Under the pieces are notes generated by a model. It did not search any database, was not told where the DNA came from, and saw only the letters and a program-made list of their open reading frames with translations. A DNA stretch of 64,000 nt from CATOSD01 sp965226695 (GTDB taxonomy: Bacteria; Chloroflexota; Dehalococcoidia; Lucifugimonadales; CATOSD01), in contig OZ245405.1 of NCBI GenBank assembly GCA_965226695.1, positions 186,001-250,000 of the forward strand, in the 5' to 3' direction. The position numbers and the translations under genes were made by a program. Shown in pieces: positions 52,246 to 61,235 of the stretch (position 1 is the stretch's first letter; every line of letters begins with the position of its first letter).

Positions 52246-53520
52246 ATGTTCATAGGTCACTTCACGGAGAGACCCTACCAGGACCCGAAATCGGGCTACT
52301 TCGGGGCGACGGGCCTGCCAATCAAGGACCTCGACCTCAGCAACGACATCTACGACCCCGAGATTGGGTCCGACCTCTACAACCGCTACATCGACGAGCG
52401 GCTGTACGCCGAGAAGATGGGCTTCGACGGCCTGATGCTCAACGAGCATCACAGCACGCCGTTCTGCATGGGCGGCACCATGAACATCGAGGCGGGCATT
52501 CTCGCCCGCGTGACCAAGCGCGCCAAGATAGTGCTGCTCGGCAACATTCTGCCCATCTGGGACGACCCCCTGTGGCTGGTGGAGCAGCTTTCGATAATCG
52601 ACATGATTTCGAAGGGCCGCCTGGTGTCGGGCTGGGTGCGCGGCACGGGACGCGAGAGCGTGGCCCACAACGCCCCGCCTCCCTACAACTGGGAGCGGTT
52701 CCAGGAGGCGCACGACTTCATCGTGAAGGCCTGGACCGAGCCCGGTCCGTTCCGCTGGGAGGGCAAGCACTACCACTACCGGTACGTGAACCCGTGGGCG
52801 AAGCCCTACCAGAAGCCGCATCCGCCAATCTGGCTGCCCGGAGTGGTAAGCCGCGACTCGCTTCGGTGGGCCGCCAAGAACCGCATCCCCTACATCATGC
52901 TGGCGACCCAGCTCGAGCCTACGCGCCAGGCATTCCAGCTCTACCACGACTCGGCCGAGGAGTTCGGGTACGAGTCCGGTTCGCAGAACATAGGCTACCT
53001 GTGGAAGGTGCACGTGGACGAGACTGAGGAGCTGGCCGAAGAGGTGGGCCGCAAGTACGTGCAGGGGCCCAGCAACCCGTTCCTCGCCGGCAACGAGGGC
53101 ACGGCCAACCGCGCGCTGCTGACGCTGCCGGGCCTGACCTCCCGCACGCGGGTGCTGCCGACGCGGGACTCGGCCACGGCGAACCGCGGCGGGCAGCTCG
53201 CGCGCGCCTACGAGGACCAGATCAACGACTACACCATCATCACCGGCACGCCCAAGACGGTGCTGCCCAAGATCCGGCACGTGCTCGAGTATCTGCGCCC
53301 CGGCAGCGTGTTCTTCTGGGACGGTGACGGCGCGATGACCCACGAGGACCAGATGCGCAGTCTGAGGCTTATGGGCGAAGAGGTGATCCCCGCGGTGAGG
53401 GAGATGGGCAAGGAGCTGGAGCTGTTCAGCCCGTTCGAGGTCGACCCGGCCACGAACAAGCCCATCACCAACGGGGCTACCGCGCCCGGGGCCGTAGAGG
53501 CTGCCGCGGCCAGCGACTAG
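52246..53520 (+). CDS. LLM-class flavin-dependent monooxygenase
   Basis: Luciferase-like TIM-barrel enzyme, 424 residues. Motifs: ERLYAEKMGFDGLMLNEHHS, KIVLLGNILPIWDDPLWLVE, DMISKGRLVSGWVRGTGRES, and the distal KPHPPIWLPGVVSRDSLRWA. Longer than simple F420 types and similar to alkanesulfonate/long-chain monooxygenase relatives. Start ATG 52246 has AAGGAGAAATCC upstream. It stands alone between glnII and parA. Several LLM enzymes in one window fit a lifestyle of oxidising recalcitrant organic compounds, which is inference. Confidence 0.9.
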   Translation: MFIGHFTERPYQDPKSGYFGATGLPIKDLDLSNDIYDPEIGSDLYNRYIDERLYAEKMGFDGLMLNEHHSTPFCMGGTMNIEAGILARVTKRAKIVLLGNILPIWDDPLWLVEQLSIIDMISKGRLVSGWVRGTGRESVAHNAPPPYNWERFQEAHDFIVKAWTEPGPFRWEGKHYHYRYVNPWAKPYQKPHPPIWLPGVVSRDSLRWAAKNRIPYIMLATQLEPTRQAFQLYHDSAEEFGYESGSQNIGYLWKVHVDETEELAEEVGRKYVQGPSNPFLAGNEGTANRALLTLPGLTSRTRVLPTRDSATANRGGQLARAYEDQINDYTIITGTPKTVLPKIRHVLEYLRPGSVFFWDGDGAMTHEDQMRSLRLMGEEVIPAVREMGKELELFSPFEVDPATNKPITNGATAPGAVEAAAASD

Positions 53521-53553
53521 GGGATCGTTCGCAACTGTAGGTCGCCCTGCGTT

Positions 53554-53595
53554 CCCTTCCAGCCCTTTGGCCCCAAAGTCAATAGGCTGGAAGGG
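53554..53595 (+). terminator. 11-bp inverted repeat after the LLM gene
   Basis: CCCTTCCAGCC pairs with GGCTGGAAGGG over a 20-nt loop, 34 bp after the LLM stop. A T tract is lacking. Confidence 0.45.
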
Positions 53596-53699
53596 TGCAT
53601 GTGCTTCTCACTTGACCACCCCGAGATTGAGCGCGTGCAGGCGCGTAAAAGTGCTCTTTAACGCGCTGGACTCCACACTCCCTTCACGAGGACGATAGA

Positions 53700-54630
53700 A
53701 TGGCAAAGCGGATCAGCGTCATCAACTTCAAGGGAGGCGTGGGGAAGACCACACTTGCTTTTCACATTGGCACCGGACTAGCGCGATACCATAACAGTCG
53801 GGTTCTTCTCGTGGACATGGACCACCAAAGCAGCATGTCTATTGTCTGCCTTAGACCCGGAGGATGGGAAGAAGCGGTCAATGACGAGCACGTGGTTGAT
53901 CAGGTCTTCCGGTATTTCGTCGAGCCGCAGCATGGATTCCCGGGTGCCGAGATAATCGCCAAGTCACCCATGCATGAAGCTGACCCTGACTATAATGGCA
54001 TGGACATCGTGCCAGCCAGCCTACAGCTAGATGACATTGAGATCAAATTAACCGCTACGCACCAGGGCGACGCCATAAGTTCTGAGTGGAATAAACGAAC
54101 CTTGCTTTGCCGCTGGATTGAAGAGACCGGGATTGATGAGGACTACGAATACATCATCTTCGACTGTCCCCCCGCCACCAAGATAGTCTCACAGAATGCC
54201 GTCGCAGCCAGTCATGGCTACATAATCCCTGTAGTACCCGAAGCTGTGATAGAACGCGGCGCTCCTCATCTCCGAGACATGATACGGACGGGCATTGACG
54301 AGCGGTTGAACGCCCTCGCTCCGTTTGGAGACGAGCGACGCGCACACGTACCCGACACCGAACTCATCGGCTTGGCGATAACTCGAATACAGAGAGCGAG
54401 CGGTGGGTACACAAACGATCACTCGCAACACCTGACCTCGCTACAGGCCCGTTGGGGCACCACTCTCTTACAGACGTTCATTAGTTCAGGGCATCGGCGT
54501 ATCCGAGGCTCTATCAGCGGGGCTCCCGGTCTACAACTTTCATGACACTCAGAACATTGGTGGCAGAGAAATTGACCGGCAGTACATCTCTTTAGTAGAG
54601 GAGATCAAACAAAGGATAGACGCCTTATGA
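53700..54630 (+). CDS. ParA/Soj-family ATPase, frameshifted near the C-terminus
   Basis: Deviant-Walker ATPase of DNA partitioning systems. Walker A KGGVGKTT is at 11-18, LLVDMDHQSSMS follows, and the YIIFDCPPATKIVS Walker B region lies further on. The frame stops at 54545 after QTFISSGHRRIRG, but the continuation GIGVSEALSAGLPVYNFHD and YISLVEEIKQRIDAL in the next frame is typical ParA and ends at TGA 54630, overlapping the next gene by four bases. The span is one base over a multiple of three; a spare G in GGG near 54490 would explain it. ATG 53700 has GAGGACGATAGA upstream. Its lower GC and lack of a typical ParB suggest an accessory origin. Confidence 0.88.
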
Positions 54631-55163
54631 CAAACGGGCGACTGAAGCTAAGCAGCAAATTGCCCCTCAAGACTGACGAAGGCCAGTTGTTAGTCAGAGA
54701 CGTGGCCCGGTACCTGACAGGCCTGGCAAGGCTCCACGAAGAGGACAAGACAGGCAACCCCGAACTGAGCAAGGGTTTGCGGCAGGTGGCTCGTGTCCTG
54801 AGTCCGTTCGCAAGCTACCCCGTGCAGGAACTGACCGACGTCGTCAGGGTGAAGAGGCGGACACTTGCCTCGGCGGACCAAGCGGACCATAGGTCAAATT
54901 CGCGCCACCATAAGCTGGTGTTGCCACTCGAATTGGAAACCATGAGCCAGAACGAAGTCGCAAGCATACTTGGCGACGATGGCTACACTAAGCAGCAGAT
55001 AGCCGAGCTTGGCTTTCGGCGTTTCGGCATCTCTCGCGCAAAGCTGACGCGTCCTCCCAAGAAGGACGCTTGGGATTCCATTCGAGCCGCGCTTGAGCAT
55101 GAGAGGTCGCTGGACGCGATAGCAAGGCAAGCCCGCAAAGCCGGCAAGGCGAGGGCAGGCTGA
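54627..55163 (+). CDS. unknown partner of ParA, 178 residues
   Basis: Starts at ATG 54627 overlapping the restored parA stop (ATGA), so it is coupled to parA. No ParB domain is recognised. A helix-rich middle (RDVARYLTGLARLHEEDK, ELSKGLRQVARVLSPFASYP) and a C-terminal helix-turn-helix-like stretch (YTKQQIAELGFRRFGISRAK) are seen; the end is basic (AIARQARKAGKARAG). The arrangement suggests a DNA-binding ParB substitute in a small partition module from a plasmid or integrative element. Confidence 0.7.
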   Translation: MTNGRLKLSSKLPLKTDEGQLLVRDVARYLTGLARLHEEDKTGNPELSKGLRQVARVLSPFASYPVQELTDVVRVKRRTLASADQADHRSNSRHHKLVLPLELETMSQNEVASILGDDGYTKQQIAELGFRRFGISRAKLTRPPKKDAWDSIRAALEHERSLDAIARQARKAGKARAG

Positions 55164-55223
55164 GTTTCGGCATCGACTGCAGACCGAGCCGCAACTTCGG
55201 AAAGAACAGAGTCTAGTTAGCCG

Positions 55224-56549
55224 ATGGCGTCGGGACGCCAGGACAGCTCCATGTCGGACGTCGTAATCGTCGGGGGCGGGCCCGGCGGCAGCACCGCGGC
55301 GACGATGCTCGCCCGCAAGGGCTTTCGCGTGCTGCTGCTCGAACGCGAGCGATTTCCCCGCGACCACGTGGGCGAGTCGCTGCTCCCCGCCAGCATCCCC
55401 GTGCTCGAGGAGCTGGGGGCGTACGACCGGGTGCGCGACGCCGGCTTCCTCCCCAAATATGGCGCCACCATGGTCTGGGGCAGAGACAAGTCCCCTTGGT
55501 CGTGGTACTTCCGCGAGACCAGTCGCACCTACCCGCACTCCTACCAGGTGTGGCGTCCCCTGTTCGACAGCATCCTGCTCGACAACGCGCGCTCCCACGG
55601 CGTGGACGTGCGTGAGGAGCACGCCGTCACCGGCGTCCTGGAGCGTGACGGCGCCGTGGAGGGCGTGCGGGTGCGCACCCCCGGCGGCGCTACGATGGAC
55701 GTGCGGGCCCGGTTCGTAGTCGACGCGAGCGGCCAGTCGGCGCTGCTCGGCCGCCGCTTCGGGCTGCGGCGCTGGGACGATTTTTTCAGGAACCTGGCCG
55801 TCTACGGCTACTACCGCGGCGCGCGCAGGCTTCCCCCGCCGGACGAGACCAACATATTTATCGAGTCGTACCGGGGCGGCTGGCTGTGGACCATCCCGCT
55901 GCACACGGGCGTGGCCAGCGTGGGCGCAGTGGTGGACGCCGCCGCCGGACGCGAGAGGCTTCGCGAAGAGGGCGCGGAGCGCTTCCTGGCGAGCCAGATA
56001 GCCCAGGCCCCGCACACGTCGGCGATGCTGCGCGACGCGGCGCTGAGCGACGGCCCGCACGTCGCCCGAGACTGGTCCTACGTCTCCGAGCGCACGGCGG
56101 GCGATGGGTTCGTGATGGTGGGCGACGCGGCGTGCTTCGTCGACCCGCTCTTCTCCTCCGGCGTTCATCTCGCCATGATGTCGGGCGTGCTCGCCGCCGC
56201 CTACGTCACTACCGCGCTGAGGAACCCGGACATGCGCGAGGACGCGGCGCGGGTGTACGAGGAGTTGTACCGCAATGAGTACGACCACTTCCGGGAGCTG
56301 GCCAGGCTGTTCTATTCGAGCAACCGCACCGAGGAGTCGTACTTCTGGGAGGCGCGCCGGCTGCTGGACGCCGGCGACGCGCTGGCGCCGAGGCAGGCGT
56401 TCGTCCGCGCGCTGGCCGGGCAGTCCGCGCGCGGCTACGAGCGCGTGGCGCTGGAGCGCGGCGAGCCGCCGGCGGACGTGGTGGAGGGCGTGCGGGCCGT
56501 CGAGCGCGCCCGCGCCGAGCGCACCGCCCGCCTGGCGCGCCCGCGGTGA
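55224..56549 (+). CDS. FAD-dependent halogenase-like oxidoreductase
   Basis: Flavin-dependent halogenase family protein of 441 residues. The FAD site GGGPGGSTAATMLARKGF is at about 17-34, followed by RDHVGESLLPASIPVLEELG and, in the middle, GGWLWTIPLHTGVASVG with the halogenase WxWxIP motif. DGFVMVGDAACFVDPLFSSG is the second FAD motif. The family chlorinates or brominates aromatic or carrier-bound substrates, though relatives act as hydroxylases. ATG 55224 or internal ATG 55251 (MSDVVIVGGG) may be the start. The stop overlaps the start of the next gene (GTGA). Confidence 0.88.
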   Translation: MASGRQDSSMSDVVIVGGGPGGSTAATMLARKGFRVLLLERERFPRDHVGESLLPASIPVLEELGAYDRVRDAGFLPKYGATMVWGRDKSPWSWYFRETSRTYPHSYQVWRPLFDSILLDNARSHGVDVREEHAVTGVLERDGAVEGVRVRTPGGATMDVRARFVVDASGQSALLGRRFGLRRWDDFFRNLAVYGYYRGARRLPPPDETNIFIESYRGGWLWTIPLHTGVASVGAVVDAAAGRERLREEGAERFLASQIAQAPHTSAMLRDAALSDGPHVARDWSYVSERTAGDGFVMVGDAACFVDPLFSSGVHLAMMSGVLAAAYVTTALRNPDMREDAARVYEELYRNEYDHFRELARLFYSSNRTEESYFWEARRLLDAGDALAPRQAFVRALAGQSARGYERVALERGEPPADVVEGVRAVERARAERTARLARPR

Positions 56550-56866
56550 CGCAGGAGGCGCTGCTGGCCGCGGTGCCCCGACTCGCGCCGGGGGCCGTCG
56601 TCGAGCGCAAGCCGGTTGTCGCCGAGGGCGAGTTCGTCTGGGGCCACGTGCTGACGACGCCGGACCGCGCGGAGGGGATGCCGTGCAGCGAGCTGGTTGG
56701 CGGCGTGGTGTCACGCATCGACGGGCGCGCCAGCGTGGGCGAAATCCTGACGGCGGTGTGCGAGGCCTACCCGGAGCCGCAGCGGCCGCAGGTGGCCGCC
56801 GCGGCGCTGAACGCGCTGCGGATACTGTACGTGGACGGGGCGGTGGCGGAGCTGCGGGGGGTGTAG
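56546..56866 (+). CDS. PqqD-like small protein coupled to the halogenase
   Basis: 106 residues, GTG start at 56546 overlapping the halogenase stop. The profile fits a PqqD/RRE-type winged-helix fold: FVWGHVLTTPDRAEG, VSRIDGRASVGEILTAV, and VAAAALNALRILYVDGAVAE. PqqD-like domains bind precursor peptides for modification enzymes, so a peptide substrate for the halogenase is possible. No precursor gene was found nearby. The assignment rests on general pattern, without an invariant motif. Confidence 0.6.
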   Translation: MTQEALLAAVPRLAPGAVVERKPVVAEGEFVWGHVLTTPDRAEGMPCSELVGGVVSRIDGRASVGEILTAVCEAYPEPQRPQVAAAALNALRILYVDGAVAELRGV

Positions 56867-56966
56867 GGGGCGTTGCGGAGCGAGACCTTAGCCTATAGCA
56901 AAATCCACGCTATAGACCTTCGCCCTCATCAGATTTCTCTACCTGCGTTTCGCCAGCGTTGCCTTC

Positions 56967-57813
56967 TCATCTGCGAATTGGCGGGAGTTTGCCCAAGTCC
57001 AAGAGAAGCTGTCTCAGGGGCGTTGATACTACGCTGCCGAACAGGACGCCAATGATTGCCAAAGACACGGCCAACGATGCACGGTCGTCCGTAAGAAGTA
57101 CGGGGATAAGTATTGCCAGGGACATTAGCGGCAGAAACAGAAAGAGCATCAGAAAACTCTCAGTCGCCGGCCCCCAGATTTTCGCACGGCGTCGCTTTCG
57201 AGCACACTTCAACAGAAAGTGTGCCGCAACTGACCAGACTACACTGACGAACAGTATGGAGGGCAATGGCAACAAGAAGACCTCTAACTTGACGCCAGCC
57301 GAGTCAATTGCAGGTATGACTAGGTATGCCTCCGCCGCTATTCCAGCCGGTACTAGTGCAACTCCCAACAGAGGTGCCCTCCTGACCAACAACCCGAACA
57401 ACAGCAAGAAGGGCGCTGAAACTCATCAGCAAAATGACGATCGCCCCGAAACCAGGCCGATCGAACTTAGTACTTAGGCCTAGCAACAGGAACGCCAGAA
57501 CTACCAACAGAAGTGCAATGTACTGCCAAAGAAGTGCACGACCCTCAGCCCTGGTATGCGGTTTCTGAAAAAGCTCTGCCAAAGGGATGATAGTGTACAG
57601 CAGCGTCAGAGTTATCCTAGCGGACAGATCGTCGATAGTGCCGGTGTACCAAACAAACGCGAAGAAGATCGCGTAGCCCAGAATGCTCACCCAGAAATGT
57701 TTGCTTAGTCGAGGGCGGAGTTCTTTCAAAGAAGAAGGAAGCCGATCTATCATTAGCTGTTTCCTTAATCGACGCAAAGGCGATGTGGTATCTTCCCACG
57801 AGATTTCAAACAT
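56967..57813 (-). CDS. unknown polytopic membrane protein, frameshifted
   Basis: Two overlapping open frames on the minus strand join into one protein of about 280 residues. The first (from ATG 57813, MFEISWEDTTSPLRRLRKQL) has helices WVSILGYAIFFAFVWY, ITLTLLYTIIPLAELF, LLVVLAFLLLGL and IVILLMSFSALLAVV; the second continues LLFGLLVRRAPLLGVALVP, then FLLPLPSILFVSVVWSVAAH, ESFLMLFLFLPLMSLAILIP and LAVSLAIIGVLFGSVV, ending LDLGKLPPIRR at 56967. The switch point is near 57395. About eight helices in all. Low GC and no known domain; probably accessory. Confidence 0.6.
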
Positions 57814-57939
57814 TCTACACAACATCCCCATAGTGGATGTTGGCTACATCCTCGTCGCCCCGGAGATCGCGGAGAACGCAACCCAGTGGCTTGACGGGAA
57901 CAGAGAGCCAATCCTGTCTGGAAACTCGGGAGAATAGAT

Positions 57940-58485
57940 ATGGAAGAAATGAACGAGAGAGAACGCCGGGCCTTGGTCTGCCTGCTCGTCAAGGAGATGG
58001 GGCAGACTGACAGCTGGGCCGCCGAAACCCACATTCAGAAGTGCGTCTACTTCCTTCAAGAGATGTGGAACGTCCCCATAGGCTACGACTACATACTCTA
58101 CAAGCATGCACCCTACAGCTTCGACCTTCGGCGCGAGTTGGCTGTGATGCGGGCCCGACTCCAGCTGGACCTGAAGTCTCGATATCCCTATGGCCCGTCA
58201 TTCATCTTGGGTATCCGAGGAGAGTTGAATCTCGGACTCGTGGCAGAATACGGCGACGCCGTACAGTTCGTGGCCACTGAGCTATCTGTAGAGAGGATGG
58301 ATGTCCTCGAGCGAATGTCAACCGCCCTGTATATGAAGCGGAAGAATCCCCAATTGACGGACATGGAGACTGCGCACCGAGTCAACGAACTACAGCCCCA
58401 TGTCACTATCCCTCAAGCGAACGACGCCATCGATGAGCTACACAGGCTGGAGAGGGCCGCTGGCGGCCCTCTCATTGCGCGGTGA
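57940..58485 (+). CDS. YwgA-like / Panacea-like cytoplasmic protein
   Basis: 181 residues, ATG 57940 (MEEMNERERRALVCLLVKEM). The stretch THIQKCVYFLQEMWNVPIGY, then YKHAPYSFDLRRELAVMRAR, follows the pattern of YwgA and SocA/Panacea antitoxin proteins (helix, phenylalanine/tyrosine, GPYS-like loop, helix). It is divergent to the unknown membrane protein with about 125 bp between them. An additional plus-strand frame ends at 57937 (NATQWLDGNREPILSG) but has no clear start. A role as antitoxin is inference from family likeness. Confidence 0.65.
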   Translation: MEEMNERERRALVCLLVKEMGQTDSWAAETHIQKCVYFLQEMWNVPIGYDYILYKHAPYSFDLRRELAVMRARLQLDLKSRYPYGPSFILGIRGELNLGLVAEYGDAVQFVATELSVERMDVLERMSTALYMKRKNPQLTDMETAHRVNELQPHVTIPQANDAIDELHRLERAAGGPLIAR

Positions 58486-58574
58486 AGGGTACACAGAGAC
58501 ATGCCAACGGGGTTGCCCTTAACGTATGGGTGCTTAGCCCGTCGCGGGGGGTGCAGGGCCGCGCTCGCATGAAC

Positions 58575-58604
58575 ACTCGGCGGGCGGGTTTGAAACCCGC
58601 CCCT
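58575..58604. repeat. GGGTTTGAAACCC-type dispersed repeat
   Basis: GGCGGGTTTGAAACCCGCCC followed by CTACC, at the 3' end of the CoA-transferase gene and in the gap to the YwgA-like gene. Confidence 0.65.
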
Positions 58605-58635
58605 ACCAGTCCCAGCCCTTCGCCTGTCGCTGTCG

Positions 58636-59838
58636 CTAGTAGATGACCCGCTCTCCCTCCAGCCGGGCGATGTCGTCGCTGGAGAGGCCGAGCAGCTCGC
58701 CGAAGTAGTGCCCGTTGTGCGCGCCCAGCGGGGGACACGGGCCGATGATGCGGCTGGGCGTGTCGCTGAGCCGCACGGTGGCGCCGGGGTGCTCGTGGAC
58801 TCCGGCCACCGGCCGGTGGTCCACCGTCGCCACGTAGTCGCGGGCGCGCAGGTTCACGTCGTGATAAAGGTCCTCGCCGTTCGCCACGATGCCCGCCGGA
58901 ACGCCCTCGCGCTGTAGCAGGCGCATCACCTGGCGGGCCGTCATGTCGGCGGTCCAGGCGCTTAGCGCGTCGTTCAGCTCGGCCAGGTTCGCCAGCCGGC
59001 CGTCGAGCGTGTCGAACTTCGGGTGGGCGGCCCACTCCGGCTCGTCCATCGCCCGGCGCAGGCACCGCCAATGCTCGTCGGTGTAGCAGGCGATGGCGCA
59101 CCAGGCGTCGAATCCCAGGCACGGGTAGACGTCGTGCGGCGCGGCATTTGGGTCCCAGTTGCCCCTGGCCTCGGGGACGTGGCCGTTGAAGAAGTAGTCC
59201 AGGAACGCCTCGCCCATCGTTGCCACCAGCGCCTCGAGCTGCGCTAGCTCGATCATCTGGCCGCGGCCGGTGCGGTCTCGCAGCTCCAGCGCGGACAACA
59301 GGGCGAACGCGCCGGTGGCCGCGCCGTAGAAGTCCGGCAGCGGCACCTTGGGCCGCGTGATGCCCGGAGACTCCGGCTGCGCCCAGATGCCCATCGCCCC
59401 GGTGTAGGCGAGCAGGCTCTGGCCGAACGCAAGCTCGGAGGAGCGCGGGCCGTCTATGCCCATGCCGGGCATACTCAGGTAGATGATGTCCGGGTTCAGC
59501 TCGCGCTGCCTCTCGTAGCCGATTCCCCAGTTCTCGAGCACTCCCGGCCGGAAGTTTTCCACCACCACGTCGCACAGGCCGATGAGCCGCTCGCACAGCT
59601 CTACGGCCTTGCTGGAGCGCATGTTCAGCGTGACCGAGCGCTTGCTGCGGTTGATCTCCACGAAGTTGAACGACGCGAACGGACCGCGCGCCTGCTGCCT
59701 GTCTGGCAGCATGTTCGACTCCACCTTGATCACCTCGGCGCCCAGCTCGGCGAGGTAGCGCGTCATGAACGGGCCGGCCCACACGCGGCTGAAGTCGAGC
59801 ACGCGAGTGTTTTTCAGGGGCAGCGGTTGGTCTGTCAT
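58636..59838 (-). CDS. class III (CaiB/BaiF) CoA-transferase, copy 1
   Basis: CoA-transferase of the formyl-CoA:oxalate, carnitine and bile-acid family, 400 residues. Features: VLDFSRVWAGPFMTRYLAEL, AEVIKVESNMLPDRQQARGP, NRSKRSVTLNMRSSKAVELC, VVENFRPGVLENWGI, YLSMPGMGIDGPRSSELAFG. The N-terminus MTDQPLPLKNTR starts at ATG 59838, whose codon lies in GGAATGACA, the end of a GTCATTCCGAG repeat. It forms a cluster with a second CoA-transferase and a TPP enzyme on the same strand. Substrate unknown. Confidence 0.92.
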   Translation of the reverse strand: MTDQPLPLKNTRVLDFSRVWAGPFMTRYLAELGAEVIKVESNMLPDRQQARGPFASFNFVEINRSKRSVTLNMRSSKAVELCERLIGLCDVVVENFRPGVLENWGIGYERQRELNPDIIYLSMPGMGIDGPRSSELAFGQSLLAYTGAMGIWAQPESPGITRPKVPLPDFYGAATGAFALLSALELRDRTGRGQMIELAQLEALVATMGEAFLDYFFNGHVPEARGNWDPNAAPHDVYPCLGFDAWCAIACYTDEHWRCLRRAMDEPEWAAHPKFDTLDGRLANLAELNDALSAWTADMTARQVMRLLQREGVPAGIVANGEDLYHDVNLRARDYVATVDHRPVAGVHEHPGATVRLSDTPSRIIGPCPPLGAHNGHYFGELLGLSSDDIARLEGERVIY

Positions 59839-59941
59839 TCCGAGCGTAGCCCCTGTCATTCCGAGCGTAGCGCGTAGCCCTTGTCATTCCGAGCGTAGCC
59901 GAGGAATCTAGCGGAGATTCTTCGACAAGCTCAGAATGACA
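59836..59941. repeat. GTCATTCCGAG repeat array
   Basis: TGTCATTCCGAGCGTAGC occurs three times (59834, 59854, 59882), then GAGGAATCTAGCGGAGATTC and CTTCGACAAGCTCAGAATGAC form the inverted partner. It separates the two CoA-transferase genes and supplies the start codon of copy 1 and the last residues and stop of copy 2. Confidence 0.75.
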
Positions 59942-61191
59942 GGATTGGCGACGCGGCGGCGCGGGGGCAGCCGGGCGCGGCGCGGGCGAGGATTCCGGTT
60001 TGCGCGGCGGGCGGGCGCCGTCCACTCTGAAAGGACCTCGGCGGTGTGCTGTCCCAGCAGCGGCGGCGGACGGTACAGCCGCCAGGGGCTTGCGCCCATG
60101 CGGAACGCGCCGCTCGGAGTGGGGTACTTGCCCACGACGGGATGCTCCACGTCCACCAGGAACTTGCGGTACGCGAGGTGGTCGTCCTGCATCAGGTCGT
60201 GGATGGTCATGAGCGGGGCGGTGGGGATGTGCCGCCGCTGCGCCTCCTCGGCGAACCCCATCTTGGTGAAGCCCCTGCTGAACTCGGAGATCATGTCGTT
60301 CAGCACGTCGCCGTTCTGCCGGCGGAACGCCGCGTCCTTCCACAGGTCGTCCTCCAGCACGGGGTTGTCCAGCCACTCGAACAGGGCGTCCACGTGGCGG
60401 GGGAACGTGGGCTGCATGTAGATGAAGCCGTCGCTGGTCGGGTAGGTGTTGGTGGGGGCGATGGTGGGGCTGCCGCCCGGCCGGCGGTTGATCTGGCCGT
60501 CGGAGGAGTAGCGCCCGAAGTAGGCGAGAATGTTGGCGAGCACCTCCTGGACGCACACCTCTATGTGCTGGCCGCGCCCCGTGCCGGCGCGGTGGCGAAC
60601 GGCGGCCAGCGCCGCGAAGGCGGCGTGCTGCGCCGCAAGCTGGAGACCGGGGGAAAACGGGGCCATCGCGGGCCGGGCGTCGGGGTCGCCGAAGCCGTAC
60701 ATCAGACCGCCAACGGCCTGGACTATCAGCTCGCCGGACAGGTAGCGGCTGTACGGGCCGCTGAGGCCGAAAGGCGTAACGGTCACGTACACCAGGCCCG
60801 GATTGGCGCGGCTGAGCGCATCGTATCCCAGGCCGAGGTCGTCCAGCGCGAACGCCGAGCCGTCGTCCACCAGGATGTCCGCCGCCCGGGCCAGCGCGGC
60901 GAAGTGCGCCCTGTCGGTCTCTTCGCGGAGGTCGAGCGCGACGCTGCGCTTGTTGACGTTGAGGGACAGAAACCGGATGCCGCGCTCAGGGCCGGGCTCG
61001 TGGCCCACGTAGGGGCGCAGGCGACGCGCGGAGCCACCCTCGGGCGGCTCGACCTTCACCACGTCGGCGCCGAGGTCGGCCATCAGCCGGCCGCAGTACT
61101 GCGCCCCCGGTCCGGTGAGGTCGAGCACGCGCAGATGCGAAAGAGCCGCCGGCTCGCCGTGCCAGCTATGTGCCGCGTCTGGTGGCGTCAT
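59908..61191 (-). CDS. class III (CaiB/BaiF) CoA-transferase, copy 2
   Basis: 427 residues: VLDLTGPGAQYCGRLMADLG, DVVKVEPPEGGSARRLRPYV, NVNKRSVALDLREETDRAHF, VYVTVTPFGLSGPYSRYLSG, and SWL-type C-terminal half with DGFIYMQPTFPRHVDALFEW. After WTAPARRANRNPRPRR the C-terminus becomes arginine-rich and ends VILSLSKNLR, which is encoded by the CATTCTGAGCTTGTCGAAG repeat, so the natural end has been replaced by a repeat insertion. Start ATG 61191. It probably acts with the neighbouring CoA-transferase and the TPP enzyme 44 bp upstream. Confidence 0.9.
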   Translation of the reverse strand: MTPPDAAHSWHGEPAALSHLRVLDLTGPGAQYCGRLMADLGADVVKVEPPEGGSARRLRPYVGHEPGPERGIRFLSLNVNKRSVALDLREETDRAHFAALARAADILVDDGSAFALDDLGLGYDALSRANPGLVYVTVTPFGLSGPYSRYLSGELIVQAVGGLMYGFGDPDARPAMAPFSPGLQLAAQHAAFAALAAVRHRAGTGRGQHIEVCVQEVLANILAYFGRYSSDGQINRRPGGSPTIAPTNTYPTSDGFIYMQPTFPRHVDALFEWLDNPVLEDDLWKDAAFRRQNGDVLNDMISEFSRGFTKMGFAEEAQRRHIPTAPLMTIHDLMQDDHLAYRKFLVDVEHPVVGKYPTPSGAFRMGASPWRLYRPPPLLGQHTAEVLSEWTAPARRANRNPRPRRARLPPRRRVANPVILSLSKNLR

Positions 61192-61235
61192 CTCGAGCTG
61201 CCCGTTCTATCGCGTTGGCTCGCCGCCGCGCGAGG

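Noticed and set aside
51940..53343. Minus-strand frame of 467 codons
   Set aside because: Antisense to the LLM monooxygenase, no domain, and its N- and C-terminal parts read through repeats.
58472..60556. Minus-strand frame of 694 codons across both CoA-transferase genes
   Set aside because: Arginine/proline-rich shadow frame; the two class III CoA-transferases in another frame of the same strand are unmistakable.
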